40,017 bases of DNA from Deinococcus fonticola (GTDB lineage: Bacteria; Deinococcota; Deinococci; Deinococcales; Deinococcaceae), in the NCBI RefSeq assembly GCF_004634215.1, contig NZ_SMMH01000033.1:1-40017 (forward strand), in the 5' to 3' direction. The translations under genes and the position numbers were made by a program. This document shows positions 20,125 through 30,073 of this stretch, one piece after another; the first letter of the stretch is position 1; each line of letters opens with the position of its first letter. The notes under the pieces are model-generated. The model was not told the DNA's origin and searched no databases. It was given only the letters and a program-made list of their open reading frames with translations.

Positions 20125-21057
20125 ATGCCCGTGATTGCCGTGGACAAGCCCCTGCACCTCACCTCGCACGACGTGGTCAGCCGCGCCCGCCGCCTGCGCG
20201 GCACCAAACGGGTCGGCCACACCGGCACCCTCGATCCCCTGGCCACGGGCGTGCTGGTGCTGTGCGTGGACGACAGCACCAAAGTCGTGCAGTTTATGGA
20301 GCGCGACAGCAAGGATTACCTGGCATGGATTTCACTGGGCGCAGGCACCCCCACGCTAGACGCCGAAGGGCCGGTGGAACAGGTGTTGGCGGATGAAAGG
20401 TGGAGCGTGGATGAACAGCGCGTGCGCGAGGTGCTGGCGGGCTTCACCGGGCCGCAACAGCAGATTCCGCCGCAGTACAGCGCCATTCAGGTCGGAGGGC
20501 AGCGCGCCTACGCGGTGGCGCGGGCCGGCGGGGAAATCGACCTCCCCGCGCGCGACATCGTGATTCATGGCCTGGAGTTGCTGGGCGTGTACGCCAGCCT
20601 GCAGGACGCGCCCCGCACATTTAACCCGGCGGACTGGTCACCCGCGCAGCAAGGAATGACCTTCACCCTGCCTGAACCGCTGGGAGTCTTCCCTACCCTG
20701 CTGGTGCGGGCCAGCGTGGGCAGCGGCACCTACCTGCGCTCGCTGGCGCGGGACGTGGGCGCGGCCCTGGGCGTTCCCGCACACCTCGGCGGCCTGGTGC
20801 GCACCAGGGTGGGGCGGTACAGCCTGCGCGACGCCGTACCGCTGGAGCAGGTGGCCGAGGCTCAGGGTCTCCCCGATCTGGCGGCCCTCGACTTCCCGGT
20901 CATCCACGCCGACGAACGCACCGCCCGCGAACTCCGGCAGGGCAAACGCCCGCTGCACCCCGCCCAGGGCCGCCACGTGGTTACGCTGAACGGCGAACTG
21001 GTGGCCGTCGTGGATGGCGACGGAACACAACTCAAGGTGGTGCGGGCCTGGGCGTAA
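20125..21057 (+). CDS. truB: tRNA pseudouridine-55 synthase
   Basis: The 310-aa enzyme makes pseudouridine 55 in the T loop of tRNAs. N-terminal VIAVDKPLHLTSHDVV and RVGHTGTLDPLATGVL are diagnostic, with Asp37 the catalytic residue. YSAIQVGGQRAY and SVGSGTYLRSLARDVG follow. The C-terminus is a PUA-like RNA-binding domain (RTARELRQGKRPL). ATG 20125 is chosen over an upstream frame because of the VIAVDKP start and the TACGCT box 6 nt upstream. Confidence 0.95.
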   Translation: MPVIAVDKPLHLTSHDVVSRARRLRGTKRVGHTGTLDPLATGVLVLCVDDSTKVVQFMERDSKDYLAWISLGAGTPTLDAEGPVEQVLADERWSVDEQRVREVLAGFTGPQQQIPPQYSAIQVGGQRAYAVARAGGEIDLPARDIVIHGLELLGVYASLQDAPRTFNPADWSPAQQGMTFTLPEPLGVFPTLLVRASVGSGTYLRSLARDVGAALGVPAHLGGLVRTRVGRYSLRDAVPLEQVAEAQGLPDLAALDFPVIHADERTARELRQGKRPLHPAQGRHVVTLNGELVAVVDGDGTQLKVVRAWA

Positions 21058-21258
21058 TCCTGGCCGTCACGCTCTTGCGTGAAGGTAGGAAGAGAGCCAC
21101 TCGATGCCGTCCAGAACAGGCATCGCCACTCTGAATAAAGAGAATTGACCCTCATGTTCAAACCATAAGCAGTTCCCCGCCTGCCAGGATTTTCAGCACG
21201 GCCGCCCTGCGTTTCCCGCGACGCAGCAGGAGCCGTGAATGTCGCCCCACAACGCAAA
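21058..21258. other. Intergenic region after truB
   Basis: It contains a TCACGC/GCGTGA hairpin (21067-21072 with 21077-21082) without a T-run. No gene is seen. Confidence 0.3.
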
Positions 21259-21281
21259 GCCCCCTCCGGTCGGGAGGGGGG
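21259..21281 (-). terminator. Terminator of the M42 peptidase operon
   Basis: An 8-bp stem CCCCCTCC/GGAGGGGG (21260-21267 with 21273-21280) has a 5-nt loop, followed on the minus strand by CTTTGCG. Confidence 0.55.
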
Positions 21282-21313
21282 CATGGGGAACAGTGGCTGA
21301 AGAGGTAAGGGCT

Positions 21314-22362
<1,049 letters not shown>

Positions 22363-22366
<4 letters not shown>

Positions 22367-22797
22367 GCGTTCTCCGGTTGAGGTGTGGGGGTGAAAGCGG
22401 CGCCATCGACCTGGTAGCCGTGAGCGCTGGCCTGCGCGGTCATGCTGGCGTTTTCGGGTGAATCCTCCAGCGCCAGGAAGCGGATTTGCCGGACGGCCCG
22501 CGCCCGCAATTCACCGTCGAGGGCCGAGGTGGCGAAGGCATCGGGTTTCACGGCACGCAGCAGCAGGTCGCCCGTTTCGGTGCGAAAGTCGGGGTGCAGA
22601 ATCCAACCGCGGCTGAAAGTTTCGTGGTCGCTGCCCGCCTCGCCGTCCCACTGCACGATCACGATCAGTTCACCGCGAGCGCGGGCCTCGTCGACCTCGT
22701 GAGCCCAGGCGCGGGCCAGTTCGCGTTCCTGCGGGTGGTGTTCCAGATGGTGACGCTGAACGTTCAGCAGCACCAGGGCGCGGGGCGTCAGGGACAT
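22363..22797 (-). CDS. Isochorismatase-fold protein lacking catalytic residues
   Basis: A 144-aa protein with the outline of a cysteine hydrolase (isochorismatase/nicotinamidase). ALVLLNVQRHHLE is the first strand, where the family has Asp, but this protein has Asn12. VKPDAFATSALDGEL keeps the family Lys84 region. The segment that should carry the nucleophilic Cys (about 110-130) has none, and the whole protein contains no Cys. It is also shorter than active members. I infer a pseudoenzyme, perhaps regulatory or binding. TATCAT lies 7 nt before ATG 22797. The end overlaps the M42 peptidase start by 4 nt. Confidence 0.72.
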
Positions 22798-22804
22798 GAG
22801 GCCG

Positions 22805-22810
22805 ATGATA
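22805..22810 (-). promoter_or_regulatory. Leaderless -10 box of the isochorismatase-fold gene
   Basis: TATCAT on the minus strand with 7 nt to ATG 22797. Confidence 0.42.
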
Positions 22811-22858
22811 GATGATGGGGGCGCCTGCGCCAGTGCCGGTCCGTGCCAGGCGGGCGGC

Positions 22859-23650
22859 TCAGGCCTGGTCTTCTTTCACGGTCATGATGCTGAGGCCGGC
22901 GTCCACGTAGATGGTCTGGCCGGTGATGCCGCTGCCCAGGTCGCACAGCAGGAAGAGGGCCAGTTTGCCGACTTCCTGCGGGGTGGCGTTGCGTCCGAAA
23001 GCGGCGTTGCGTGCGCCCTTGTCGTACAGGCCGCCGAAACCGGGGATGCTGCGCGCGGCGATGGTGCGCATCGGCCCGGCGCTGATGGTGTTGATGCGAA
23101 TTTCACGGCTCCCGAAATCCGCCGCGAGGTAACGGGTGGCGGCTTCCAGCGCGGCCTTGGCCACACCCATCACGTTGTACTTGGGCACCACCTGCTGCGA
23201 GGCGTGGTACGTGAGGCTGATAATGCTGCTTCCCTCGCGCAGCAGCGGTTCGGCGTGGCGGCAGCAGGCCACCAGCGAGTACGCACTGACACCCATGGCG
23301 GTATTCCAGTCGTCCGGGGTGGTCTCGATGAAGCGGTTGTCCATCGCGGCCTTAGGAGCGTAAGCAATCGCGTGAACGAGGTAATCCAGCCCGCCGAATT
23401 CCTCCTTGACGCGGGCAAACAGGGCGCTCAGGTCATCCTCGCTGGTCACGTCGGCCTGCTGAAGCCAGGTGTTCTCCTGGCCCTGCGTGAGTTTCTCCAG
23501 TTCTCCTTTCAGGCGCTCGCCCTGGTAGGAAAAGCCCACGTGGCACCCGGCCTGAAGAAGCTGGTCGGCAATGGCCCAGCCGAGACTGCGGGCGTTGGCG
23601 ACGCCCATGACAAGGGCGGTCTTACCGGAGAGATCAATGGTGACACTCAT
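22859..23650 (-). CDS. fabI: Enoyl-ACP reductase (NADH) FabI
   Basis: The 263-aa short-chain dehydrogenase reduces enoyl-ACP in the last step of each fatty-acid elongation cycle. The cofactor motif is GVANARSLGWAIA, the active site has the FabI spacing Y-x6-K in KYNVMGVAKAALE, and SAGPMRTIAA plus the C-terminal GQTIYVDAGLSIM are typical. ATG 23650 is preferred to one nine codons upstream because TACATT sits 7 nt before it and SVTIDLSGKTALV is the usual start. FabI is the target of triclosan-type inhibitors; no resistance substitution is asserted. Confidence 0.95.
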   Translation of the reverse strand: MSVTIDLSGKTALVMGVANARSLGWAIADQLLQAGCHVGFSYQGERLKGELEKLTQGQENTWLQQADVTSEDDLSALFARVKEEFGGLDYLVHAIAYAPKAAMDNRFIETTPDDWNTAMGVSAYSLVACCRHAEPLLREGSSIISLTYHASQQVVPKYNVMGVAKAALEAATRYLAADFGSREIRINTISAGPMRTIAARSIPGFGGLYDKGARNAAFGRNATPQEVGKLALFLLCDLGSGITGQTIYVDAGLSIMTVKEDQA

Positions 23651-23657
23651 GAACGGC

Positions 23658-23663
23658 AATGTA
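23658..23663 (-). promoter_or_regulatory. Leaderless -10 box of fabI
   Basis: TACATT on the minus strand with 7 nt to ATG 23650. Confidence 0.42.
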
Positions 23664-23776
23664 ACGCGAATTGGCATTCGGTTGCTGGAACAGGTGCAAA
23701 TGGGAGGCGCAAAAACCTTTTCGCCGGCTGGCCGACGAGCTCTGCCGACTCTTTCCGCTAACCAGAGAAAGAAAAA

Positions 23777-23800
23777 AGAGGCCGTTTGCGTTCGGCCTCT
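23777..23800 (-). terminator. Terminator of the DUF697-like gene
   Basis: An 8-bp stem AGAGGCCG/CGGCCTCT has an 8-nt loop. On the minus strand it is followed by six T and then a further T-rich stretch. It separates the DUF697-like gene from fabI. Confidence 0.82.
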
Positions 23801-23818
23801 GGCAGCAAAGAAAGCGCC

Positions 23819-24397
<579 letters not shown>

Positions 24398-24403
24398 GAC
24401 CGG

Positions 24404-24409
24404 AGTGTA
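24404..24409 (-). promoter_or_regulatory. Leaderless -10 box of the DUF697-like gene
   Basis: TACACT on the minus strand with a 6-nt spacer CCGGTC to the ATG, the same spacer as truB. Confidence 0.45.
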
Positions 24410-24467
24410 CCCGCCCGCCGCGCGCGTGCGTGAGTCCATGCTGATAAGGGGTTTACGTCCGCGCAGG

Positions 24468-25604
24468 TCAGGGCTGCGCCGTGAACGTCCAGGTCGCCCC
24501 CTCGGCGCTGAGGCGCAGGGTGTCCCCGTCGAGCTGGGCGCTGGGACTTGACGCCAGAAATTCGGGCAGGCTGGGCACCCTGTCCATGCCCGGGCAGGCC
24601 ATGCGCGTCAGGGCCAGCGCCCCGACCGTGACTCGGCCCCCGCGCCACTCGGCGCTTCCGCTAAAGCTGTTGCACCCGTCCGAACCGGAGACGCGGCCCG
24701 TCCCGAACTGTACCGTTACAGGTTTCACGGTGCGGCCCAGCGGCTGCCCCGCCACCGTTTTCAGGGTAAAGGTGCGGCCCTGTACGTCCTTTTCGCCCAC
24801 CGTCCGGAGCGCCGCCTCCGGACGTCCGGCGCGCGTCAGGGTCAGTTCTCCGCGGCTGTTGCGCCAGGTCACTGTGTCGCCGTTCCAGGTGACGGCGACT
24901 GGAATGCCCAGAATGTCCACCACGGCAGTTTCTGCGGCCATGTCCTGGCAGAGCATCATGGTCATGCCCAGAGCGGACACGCTGAGGGTGCGGCCCTGCA
25001 CCACGACTTTCCCGAACAGCTGGTTACACCCGGCGTTGCCACGAAGTTCCAGGCCGGCAGCCCCTTCTTCGATGGTGAAAGCCGCCTTCTTCGGCAGCTT
25101 GATGGGCTGCCCCCGGTGAATCAGGGTCGCCAGTTGCCAGTCGCCTGGCATGGACGCGGATGGCGGCGGGTTGTCAGTCACACTTTTTCCTCCGGTGGAG
25201 CCTTGAAAAGTCATGAAACGCTTTCCCTCACTGTAAAGAGTGAGGGTCTGGCCCCTGATCTCGAAGCGCCGGGCGCTTTGCAACAGGTTCAGGAAGTCGG
25301 CTTCCAGACTCAGGGCGTGATCCGGGCAGTCGCTGGTGCCGGACAGCTTCAGTGGCGCGATCTGCATATTCCGGCCCTTGACCGTCGCCCAGCCGGAGAA
25401 CCCCTGACAGCCCGTCCAACCAGTCAACAGGCCGCCCGGCATCACCCTGAAGGTGGGGCGGCGCAGCCTTGCACCCGGCGTCAGGGCTTTGCCTTGCGGC
25501 GCAATTTGCGTCATCGTCCACACGGTGCCCGTCAGTGGCGGGGAATTCGGCGCGGCGGCGCGAGCGGACGTGAGCAGCAGGGCAGCCAGAACAAGCATCT
25601 TCAT
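24468..25604 (-). CDS. Secreted protein with three META/HslJ domains
   Basis: A 378-aa protein with a signal peptide (residues 1-17, [13 protein letters not shown]). Three META-like repeats follow, each marked by a Gly-Cys motif: TGCQGFSG (64-71), AGCNQLFG (191-198) and DGCNSFSG (309-316). A second Cys lies about 27-29 residues after each (CPDH at 93, CQDM at 219, CPGM at 337), so each domain probably has a disulfide-like pair. HslJ-type META domains are envelope stress proteins of unclear mechanism; three copies in one chain is unusual. No convincing -10 or Shine-Dalgarno sequence was found before ATG 25604. Confidence 0.83.
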   Translation of the reverse strand: MKMLVLAALLLTSARAAAPNSPPLTGTVWTMTQIAPQGKALTPGARLRRPTFRVMPGGLLTGWTGCQGFSGWATVKGRNMQIAPLKLSGTSDCPDHALSLEADFLNLLQSARRFEIRGQTLTLYSEGKRFMTFQGSTGGKSVTDNPPPSASMPGDWQLATLIHRGQPIKLPKKAAFTIEEGAAGLELRGNAGCNQLFGKVVVQGRTLSVSALGMTMMLCQDMAAETAVVDILGIPVAVTWNGDTVTWRNSRGELTLTRAGRPEAALRTVGEKDVQGRTFTLKTVAGQPLGRTVKPVTVQFGTGRVSGSDGCNSFSGSAEWRGGRVTVGALALTRMACPGMDRVPSLPEFLASSPSAQLDGDTLRLSAEGATWTFTAQP

Positions 25605-25725
25605 GTCAGGTCATGGTGCTGTTCCTTCATGACGGGCAGGTGACTGACTTCACATCAAGCGAAGGGCACGTAAAATAAAAGCCACGCAGACAGCGAACTG
25701 AGTCAGCAACAAGGGAGTAACAAGC
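25605..25725. promoter_or_regulatory. Divergent promoter region
   Basis: A 121-bp region between the META gene and the B12-binding gene. It contains TAAAAT/AATAAAAG near 25671-25680 as a possible rightward -10, and AAGGGAG about 9 nt before ATG 25726. Confidence 0.35.
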
Positions 25726-26139
25726 ATGGAAGACCGCCGTATCCGGGTACTCATCGCCAAACCAGGCATGGACGGCCACGACAGAGGCGCCAAAGTCGTG
25801 GCGCGCGCCCTGCGTGACGCCGGCATGGAAGTCATTTATACCGGTCTGCGCCAGACCGCCGACATGATCGTGAACGCCGCCATTCAGGAAGACGTGGACG
25901 CCATTGGCCTCAGCGTCCTGTCCGGGGCGCACATGCACTACTTCCGTGAAGTCCGGCAACTGCTCACCGAGAAAAACGCCGACGATATCATCGTGTTCGG
26001 TGGCGGCATCATCCCCGATCAGGACTTGCCGACACTGGAGGAGCTGGGCGTCGGCAAGGTCTTCACCCCTGGCGCCAGCACCGAAGACGCCGCCGCGTAC
26101 CTGCGCGAGGCCGTGGCGAAACGCTGGGCCAAGCAGTAA
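25726..26139 (+). CDS. B12-binding small protein (methylmalonyl-CoA mutase C-terminal type)
   Basis: A 137-aa single-domain cobalamin-binding protein. It has the base-off/His-on signature DGHDRG with Asp16, His18 and Gly21, then [10 protein letters not shown] and [13 protein letters not shown]. This matches the small (beta/C-terminal) subunit of two-piece methylmalonyl-CoA mutases, which isomerise methylmalonyl-CoA to succinyl-CoA. The catalytic large subunit is not in the window, so the partner must be encoded elsewhere. An alternative is a stand-alone B12 carrier. It has a clear purine-rich ribosome site and its own terminator. Confidence 0.9.
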   Translation: MEDRRIRVLIAKPGMDGHDRGAKVVARALRDAGMEVIYTGLRQTADMIVNAAIQEDVDAIGLSVLSGAHMHYFREVRQLLTEKNADDIIVFGGGIIPDQDLPTLEELGVGKVFTPGASTEDAAAYLREAVAKRWAKQ

Positions 26140-26174
26140 GCACTGGCAACCCGCCTACGACGCGCTAAGCGTAA

Positions 26175-26205
26175 AGGGCCACCTTCCATCGAAGAAGGTG
26201 GCCCT
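26175..26205. terminator. Strong terminator between the B12-binding gene and ppc
   Basis: A 12-bp perfect stem AGGGCCACCTTC/GAAGGTGGCCCT has a 7-nt loop, followed by CTTTCTTTG. It serves the plus strand and could also serve ppc. Confidence 0.82.
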
Positions 26206-26282
26206 CTTTCTTTGATTCATCACGGCGCTCCGCAAAGGGGACGGACGAAGCCAGAGGCCGGTGAAGGAATGGCCCCAGCTTC

Positions 26283-28796
26283 TTACCCTGTGTTCCGCAC
26301 GCCGGCCGCAATGCCTTGCAGGGTGAGCATGAGTGGCGTTTCCAGTTCGTCCAGGCCGCCTTCGTGACTGCGCGAGCGGCGCAGCAGCTCCACCTGAATG
26401 CGGTGGATGGGGTCGATGTACGGGTTACGCAGGCTGATGCTTTCGCGCAGGCGGGGTTCGTTCGCCATCAGCTCGGCGCCCACGACTTCCTGTACGGCCT
26501 GTACGGTCTGCGCGTACCTGTCTTGCAGGTGCTGCGCCAGGCGCCAGTTGCCGTCCGTATCGTCCACCAGGCCCAGGTACTCGGCAAAGATGAGCAGGTC
26601 GCTCTTGGCCAGACTCATCTGGGCATTGTCCAGCATGGAACGGAAAAACGGCCACCCGGCGTACATCTCGCGGGCGGTGTCCAGGCCGATGGTGTGCAGG
26701 CCCTCGGCCAGGCCGTACCAGCCGGGGAGGTTCAGGCGGTTTTGCGTCCAGCTCATGACCCAGGGAATGGCGCGCAGGTTGTTCAGCGTGGGCGCTCCGG
26801 GACGGCGCACGGGGCGCGAAGCGATGTTCAGGCGCGAGATCTCGTGGATAGGCGTGACCTTTTCGTAAAACGCCAGGAAGTCCGGGTCTTGCACGAAAGT
26901 GCGGTAGGCCTGGGCGCTCGAATGGGCCGCGCGGGTCATGGCGTCCACCCACGCGGCGGGCGGGTCGGATGCTGGGCGGGCGGCGGCCAGGATCATGCCG
27001 TACAGGGCCTGTTCCAGGTTGCGGCGGGCCATCACCGGGTGGCTGTACTTGTCGGCCAGGGCCTCCCCCTGCTCGGTGATGCGCAGGCCGGCGTCGATGG
27101 TACCGGCGGGCTGCCCCAGGATGGCGCGCGAAGCCGGGCCGCCCCCACGCCCGATGCTGGTGCCGCGCCCGTGGAAAAACCGCCAGCGCACCCCGGCGCG
27201 GCGGCACACGTCGCTGATCTTGCGCTGCGCCTCGTGCAGGGCCCAGTTGGCGGCGAGGAAGCCGGCGTCCTTGTTGCTGTCGCTGTACCCCAGCATGATT
27301 TCCTGAACATCCTCCCCAAGGACGGCGCGGTACTCGGGGATGCTCAGCAGTTCCCACACGATCTGTGGGGCGCGGGTCAGGTCGTCCAGCGTTTCGAACA
27401 GCGGCACGGGCAGTACCCGGAAGCCCACCTCACGGGCCAGCAGCAGGGGTTCGAGCACGTCCGACACGCTCTCGGCCATGCTGATGACGTAATGCCCGAA
27501 GGCCCGCGGCCCGGCCGTGCGGGCGGCGGCCTGAACCTCGCGGATGGGGCCAAGAACGGTTTCCAGCTCCTCGGGCCACTCTTCGCCGGCCGGCCACAGC
27601 GGTCGGCGCGAGCGCAGTTCCCGCGTCAGAAGTTCCTGGCGGGCGTGTTCCGGCAAGCCCAGGTAATTAGCCTCCACGCCGGCGGCGCCCAGCAGCGCGG
27701 CAATGGCTTTCTCGGTCTGGCCGCTGTGTTCGCGGATGTCCAGGCTCACGAGGTGCTGCCCGAACGTGCGCGCGATGGTCAGCAGGGGCGTCAGAAGCTG
27801 CTCGGCGGTGCGCTGCTGTCCCTCGGCCTGCAGGCGGGCCGCCAGCTTCTCCAGGCGCGGCAGGAGTTCCACCGGCTGCCCGTCCCGCACGGCGTCGTGC
27901 AGTTGCTTCAGTTCCTGACGGTACGACCCCTGGCCCTCTTCCTCATGACCCTCTTCTTCCTGGCTGAGGTGAGTAAACGCCAGGCTGATGCGCTCCAGCA
28001 GCAGCTCGCGCGCCCTGGCCCGGTGCAGCTCCAGCGCCTGACGGGTGGCCCCCGGCGTCACGAAGGGGTTGCCGTCGCGGTCACCGCCCATCCATGAGCT
28101 GAACCGCAGCGGCAGGCGGGCGGCCGTGTCCTGACCGTACACCTGACGAAAAGCGCGCTGCAGATCCTGTTGCAACAGCGGCAGGGCACGGGCGATGCTG
28201 CCCACGTAGTGAAGGCCGCCTTTCACTTCGTCCAGCACGGTGGGTTTCAGGTGGCGTAGTTCCGGCGTGTGCCACAACGCTTCCACATGCGCGGCGATCC
28301 GCTCCAACGCCTCCGTCCCCGTGTCCGGCAGGTTCATGTCGGGCAGGTCGTTCGCCACGTCCAGCAGGTGGTGGCGCACCGTGCGGCGGCGCATTTCGGT
28401 GGGGTGCGCGGTGAACGTCAACTCCAGTTCCAGCCTGTCCAGCAAATCCTCCGCCTGCCGGGCGCTCAGCCCCTGCGCTTTCAGGTCGGTCAAAGCCTGC
28501 TCCAGGCTCTGCGACCGCACCCCCCCCTGAGCGCGCAGCACGCGGACCCGCTCGTGTTCCTCGGCCAGATTCACCAGCTGGAAGTACCAGGTAAAGGCCC
28601 GCGCCAGATTGGACGCGTCCTCCTCCGGGAGGCCCGCGATCATGGTTCGCAACTTGGCGTCGTCTCCCCCGGCCCGCACTTCACGTACCAGCGCCCGCGT
28701 GCGCTCCACGAGCCTGAAAAATTCCTCGCCTTCCTGCTCCTTCAGCACCACACCCAGCGTGCGGCCCAACGTGTTGACATCATCACGGATCCCCAT
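26283..28796 (-). CDS. ppc: Phosphoenolpyruvate carboxylase
   Basis: The 837-aa enzyme carboxylates PEP to oxaloacetate, refilling the TCA cycle. The catalytic His131 is in TAHPTE. FSSWMGGDRDGNPFVT, the Gly-rich loop FHGRGTSIGRGGGP, and the invariant C-terminal NTG are all present. GGAGG lies about 6 nt before ATG 28796, which rejects a 55-codon upstream extension. No N-terminal plant-type phosphorylation site is seen. It lies about 100 bp downstream of the YmdB-like gene on the same strand. Confidence 0.97.
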   Translation of the reverse strand: MGIRDDVNTLGRTLGVVLKEQEGEEFFRLVERTRALVREVRAGGDDAKLRTMIAGLPEEDASNLARAFTWYFQLVNLAEEHERVRVLRAQGGVRSQSLEQALTDLKAQGLSARQAEDLLDRLELELTFTAHPTEMRRRTVRHHLLDVANDLPDMNLPDTGTEALERIAAHVEALWHTPELRHLKPTVLDEVKGGLHYVGSIARALPLLQQDLQRAFRQVYGQDTAARLPLRFSSWMGGDRDGNPFVTPGATRQALELHRARARELLLERISLAFTHLSQEEEGHEEEGQGSYRQELKQLHDAVRDGQPVELLPRLEKLAARLQAEGQQRTAEQLLTPLLTIARTFGQHLVSLDIREHSGQTEKAIAALLGAAGVEANYLGLPEHARQELLTRELRSRRPLWPAGEEWPEELETVLGPIREVQAAARTAGPRAFGHYVISMAESVSDVLEPLLLAREVGFRVLPVPLFETLDDLTRAPQIVWELLSIPEYRAVLGEDVQEIMLGYSDSNKDAGFLAANWALHEAQRKISDVCRRAGVRWRFFHGRGTSIGRGGGPASRAILGQPAGTIDAGLRITEQGEALADKYSHPVMARRNLEQALYGMILAAARPASDPPAAWVDAMTRAAHSSAQAYRTFVQDPDFLAFYEKVTPIHEISRLNIASRPVRRPGAPTLNNLRAIPWVMSWTQNRLNLPGWYGLAEGLHTIGLDTAREMYAGWPFFRSMLDNAQMSLAKSDLLIFAEYLGLVDDTDGNWRLAQHLQDRYAQTVQAVQEVVGAELMANEPRLRESISLRNPYIDPIHRIQVELLRRSRSHEGGLDELETPLMLTLQGIAAGVRNTG

Positions 28797-28896
28797 AAAA
28801 ATTCCTCCAGGTCGCGGCGGATGGCTCGTGAAGCGTGACGGGTGATGAGGCAAGAGGTTCAGCCTTTTTCCACGATCGACGTTCCACGTTCCAGTG

Positions 28897-29670
28897 TTAC
28901 CCTTCTTCCACGTAACGGTAACGCTCGACGCTGGTGGCCTGGCCGCCCTCCATCTGGACAATCACGCCGTTCAGTTCGGCGGGACCCTCGGCCACACTGT
29001 AACGCTGCGGCAATTCAGTCAGGAATCTTTGCAGGGGACCTTCGGGGTTCGACCCGATGACGCTGTTGTGCGGCCCGGTAAAACCGGCGTCCGACTGGTA
29101 CGCGGTGCCGCCGGGCAGGAGGCGCGTGTCGGCGGTGGGCACGTGGGTGTGCGTGCCGATCACGGCCGCCACGCGGCCCGCGAGGTGCCAGCCCATCGCC
29201 ATCTTCTCGCTGGTCGCTTCGGCGTGGAAATCCACGAAGATACTGCCCAGATCGTCACGCTCCAGCAGGTGGTCGATGGCCCGGAAAGGGTTGGCGACGT
29301 GATCCATGAACACCCGGCCCAGCAGGTTCACCACGGTCAGCCGCTCGCCTTTGACGTTGAAGGTGCGGAAGCCCACGCCCGGAGCGCCCGGATCGCTGTA
29401 GTTCAGGGGCCGCACAATGGGAAACCGGCCCTCGTCGGCGACCATGGCATATACGTCGCGGTTATGCCAGGCGTGGTTGCCCAGTGTCAGGCAGTTCGCG
29501 CCCGCCTGCAACGCCGCGTCGGCACCCTCGCGGTGCAGGCCGAAGCCCCCGGCGGCGTTCTCCATGTTCACGATAATAAAATCGAACTTGCTCCGGATGG
29601 TCGGCAAGTGCGCCGAGAGCACCCGCCGCCCCGGCTGCCCGAACACATCCCCGATGAAAAGAACCCGCAT
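28897..29670 (-). CDS. YmdB-like metallophosphoesterase (TIGR00282)
   Basis: A 257-aa binuclear-metal phosphoesterase. It has the family motifs [15 protein letters not shown] at the start, [34 protein letters not shown] and [18 protein letters not shown]. In Bacillus the homologue is a 2',3'-/3',5'-cyclic nucleotide phosphodiesterase that affects biofilm and motility choices; the role in deinococci is unknown. TAGGCT lies 6 nt before ATG 29670. It diverges from the terC leader. Confidence 0.93.
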   Translation of the reverse strand: MRVLFIGDVFGQPGRRVLSAHLPTIRSKFDFIIVNMENAAGGFGLHREGADAALQAGANCLTLGNHAWHNRDVYAMVADEGRFPIVRPLNYSDPGAPGVGFRTFNVKGERLTVVNLLGRVFMDHVANPFRAIDHLLERDDLGSIFVDFHAEATSEKMAMGWHLAGRVAAVIGTHTHVPTADTRLLPGGTAYQSDAGFTGPHNSVIGSNPEGPLQRFLTELPQRYSVAEGPAELNGVIVQMEGGQATSVERYRYVEEG

Positions 29671-29676
29671 GAAGGC

Positions 29677-29682
29677 AGCCTA
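29677..29682 (-). promoter_or_regulatory. Leaderless -10 box of the YmdB-like gene
   Basis: TAGGCT on the minus strand with a 6-nt spacer to ATG 29670. Confidence 0.42.
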
Positions 29683-29819
29683 GAGCATTTGGAGCCAGAC
29701 TCTCCAGCAGGTCGTCAATGGCAGCCCCAACTCCCCCGCTTGCCACCGCATAACCGCCACAATGAATAAACTCTGCATAAACGAGTTGTCGTGAAAACGC
29801 TTGAAGTTCAGGGCGCCGT

Positions 29820-29945
29820 CTGGTTAACTGACCCTATCTGGGGGAGTAGCCGCCCGCGTTCGGGAGTTATCGAACCGTCAGTACGGAAGTCAGAGACTTC
29901 CCGGTTCATGACAGCAAAGGCCAGACTTGGACAGAATCCATCCGT
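29820..29945 (+). ncRNA. yybP-ykoY (Mn2+) riboswitch in the terC leader
   Basis: The leader contains the hallmark blocks in order: CTGGGGGAGTAGCC (29839-29852), a CCCG/CGGG hairpin, GTCAGTACGG (29878-29887), a 7-bp hairpin GGAAGTC/GACTTCC (29885-29901) within an outer GAACCG/CGGTTC stem (29872-29907), then CAAAGGCCAGACTTGG (29915-29930). This is the pattern of the yybP-ykoY motif, a manganese sensor that commonly precedes TerC/Alx and Mn exporters. Downstream, TGGAC (29928-29932) can pair with GTCCA (29955-29959) around TCCAT/ATGGA, overlapping the aptamer 3' edge, so an alternative fold is available. The call is from recognition; ends are approximate. Confidence 0.82.
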
Positions 29946-30073
29946 GCGAATGGAGTCCAGGGGCTGTCGTTCGCTCGTTTCTGGTGTGGATTTGAAGGAA
30001 ACGAAATGCTCCCTAACGTCGTGAAGTTCCGTCGGCTCAAAGACCATCCGCTGTGTGCCCATCAGGTGAACGC
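29946..30073 (+). promoter_or_regulatory. Expression platform and ribosome site of terC
   Basis: Leader between the aptamer and ATG 30074. It includes the alternative stem (29928-29959) and an AGGTGA ribosome site at 30064-30069. No intrinsic-terminator T-run is seen, so control may be at translation or through Rho. Confidence 0.5.

Noticed and set aside
28801..28896. Small repeats (CGTTCCA units) between the YmdB-like gene and ppc as a CRISPR or tandem array
   Set aside because: Units are short and irregular with no spacer structure; nothing CRISPR-like exists in the window.
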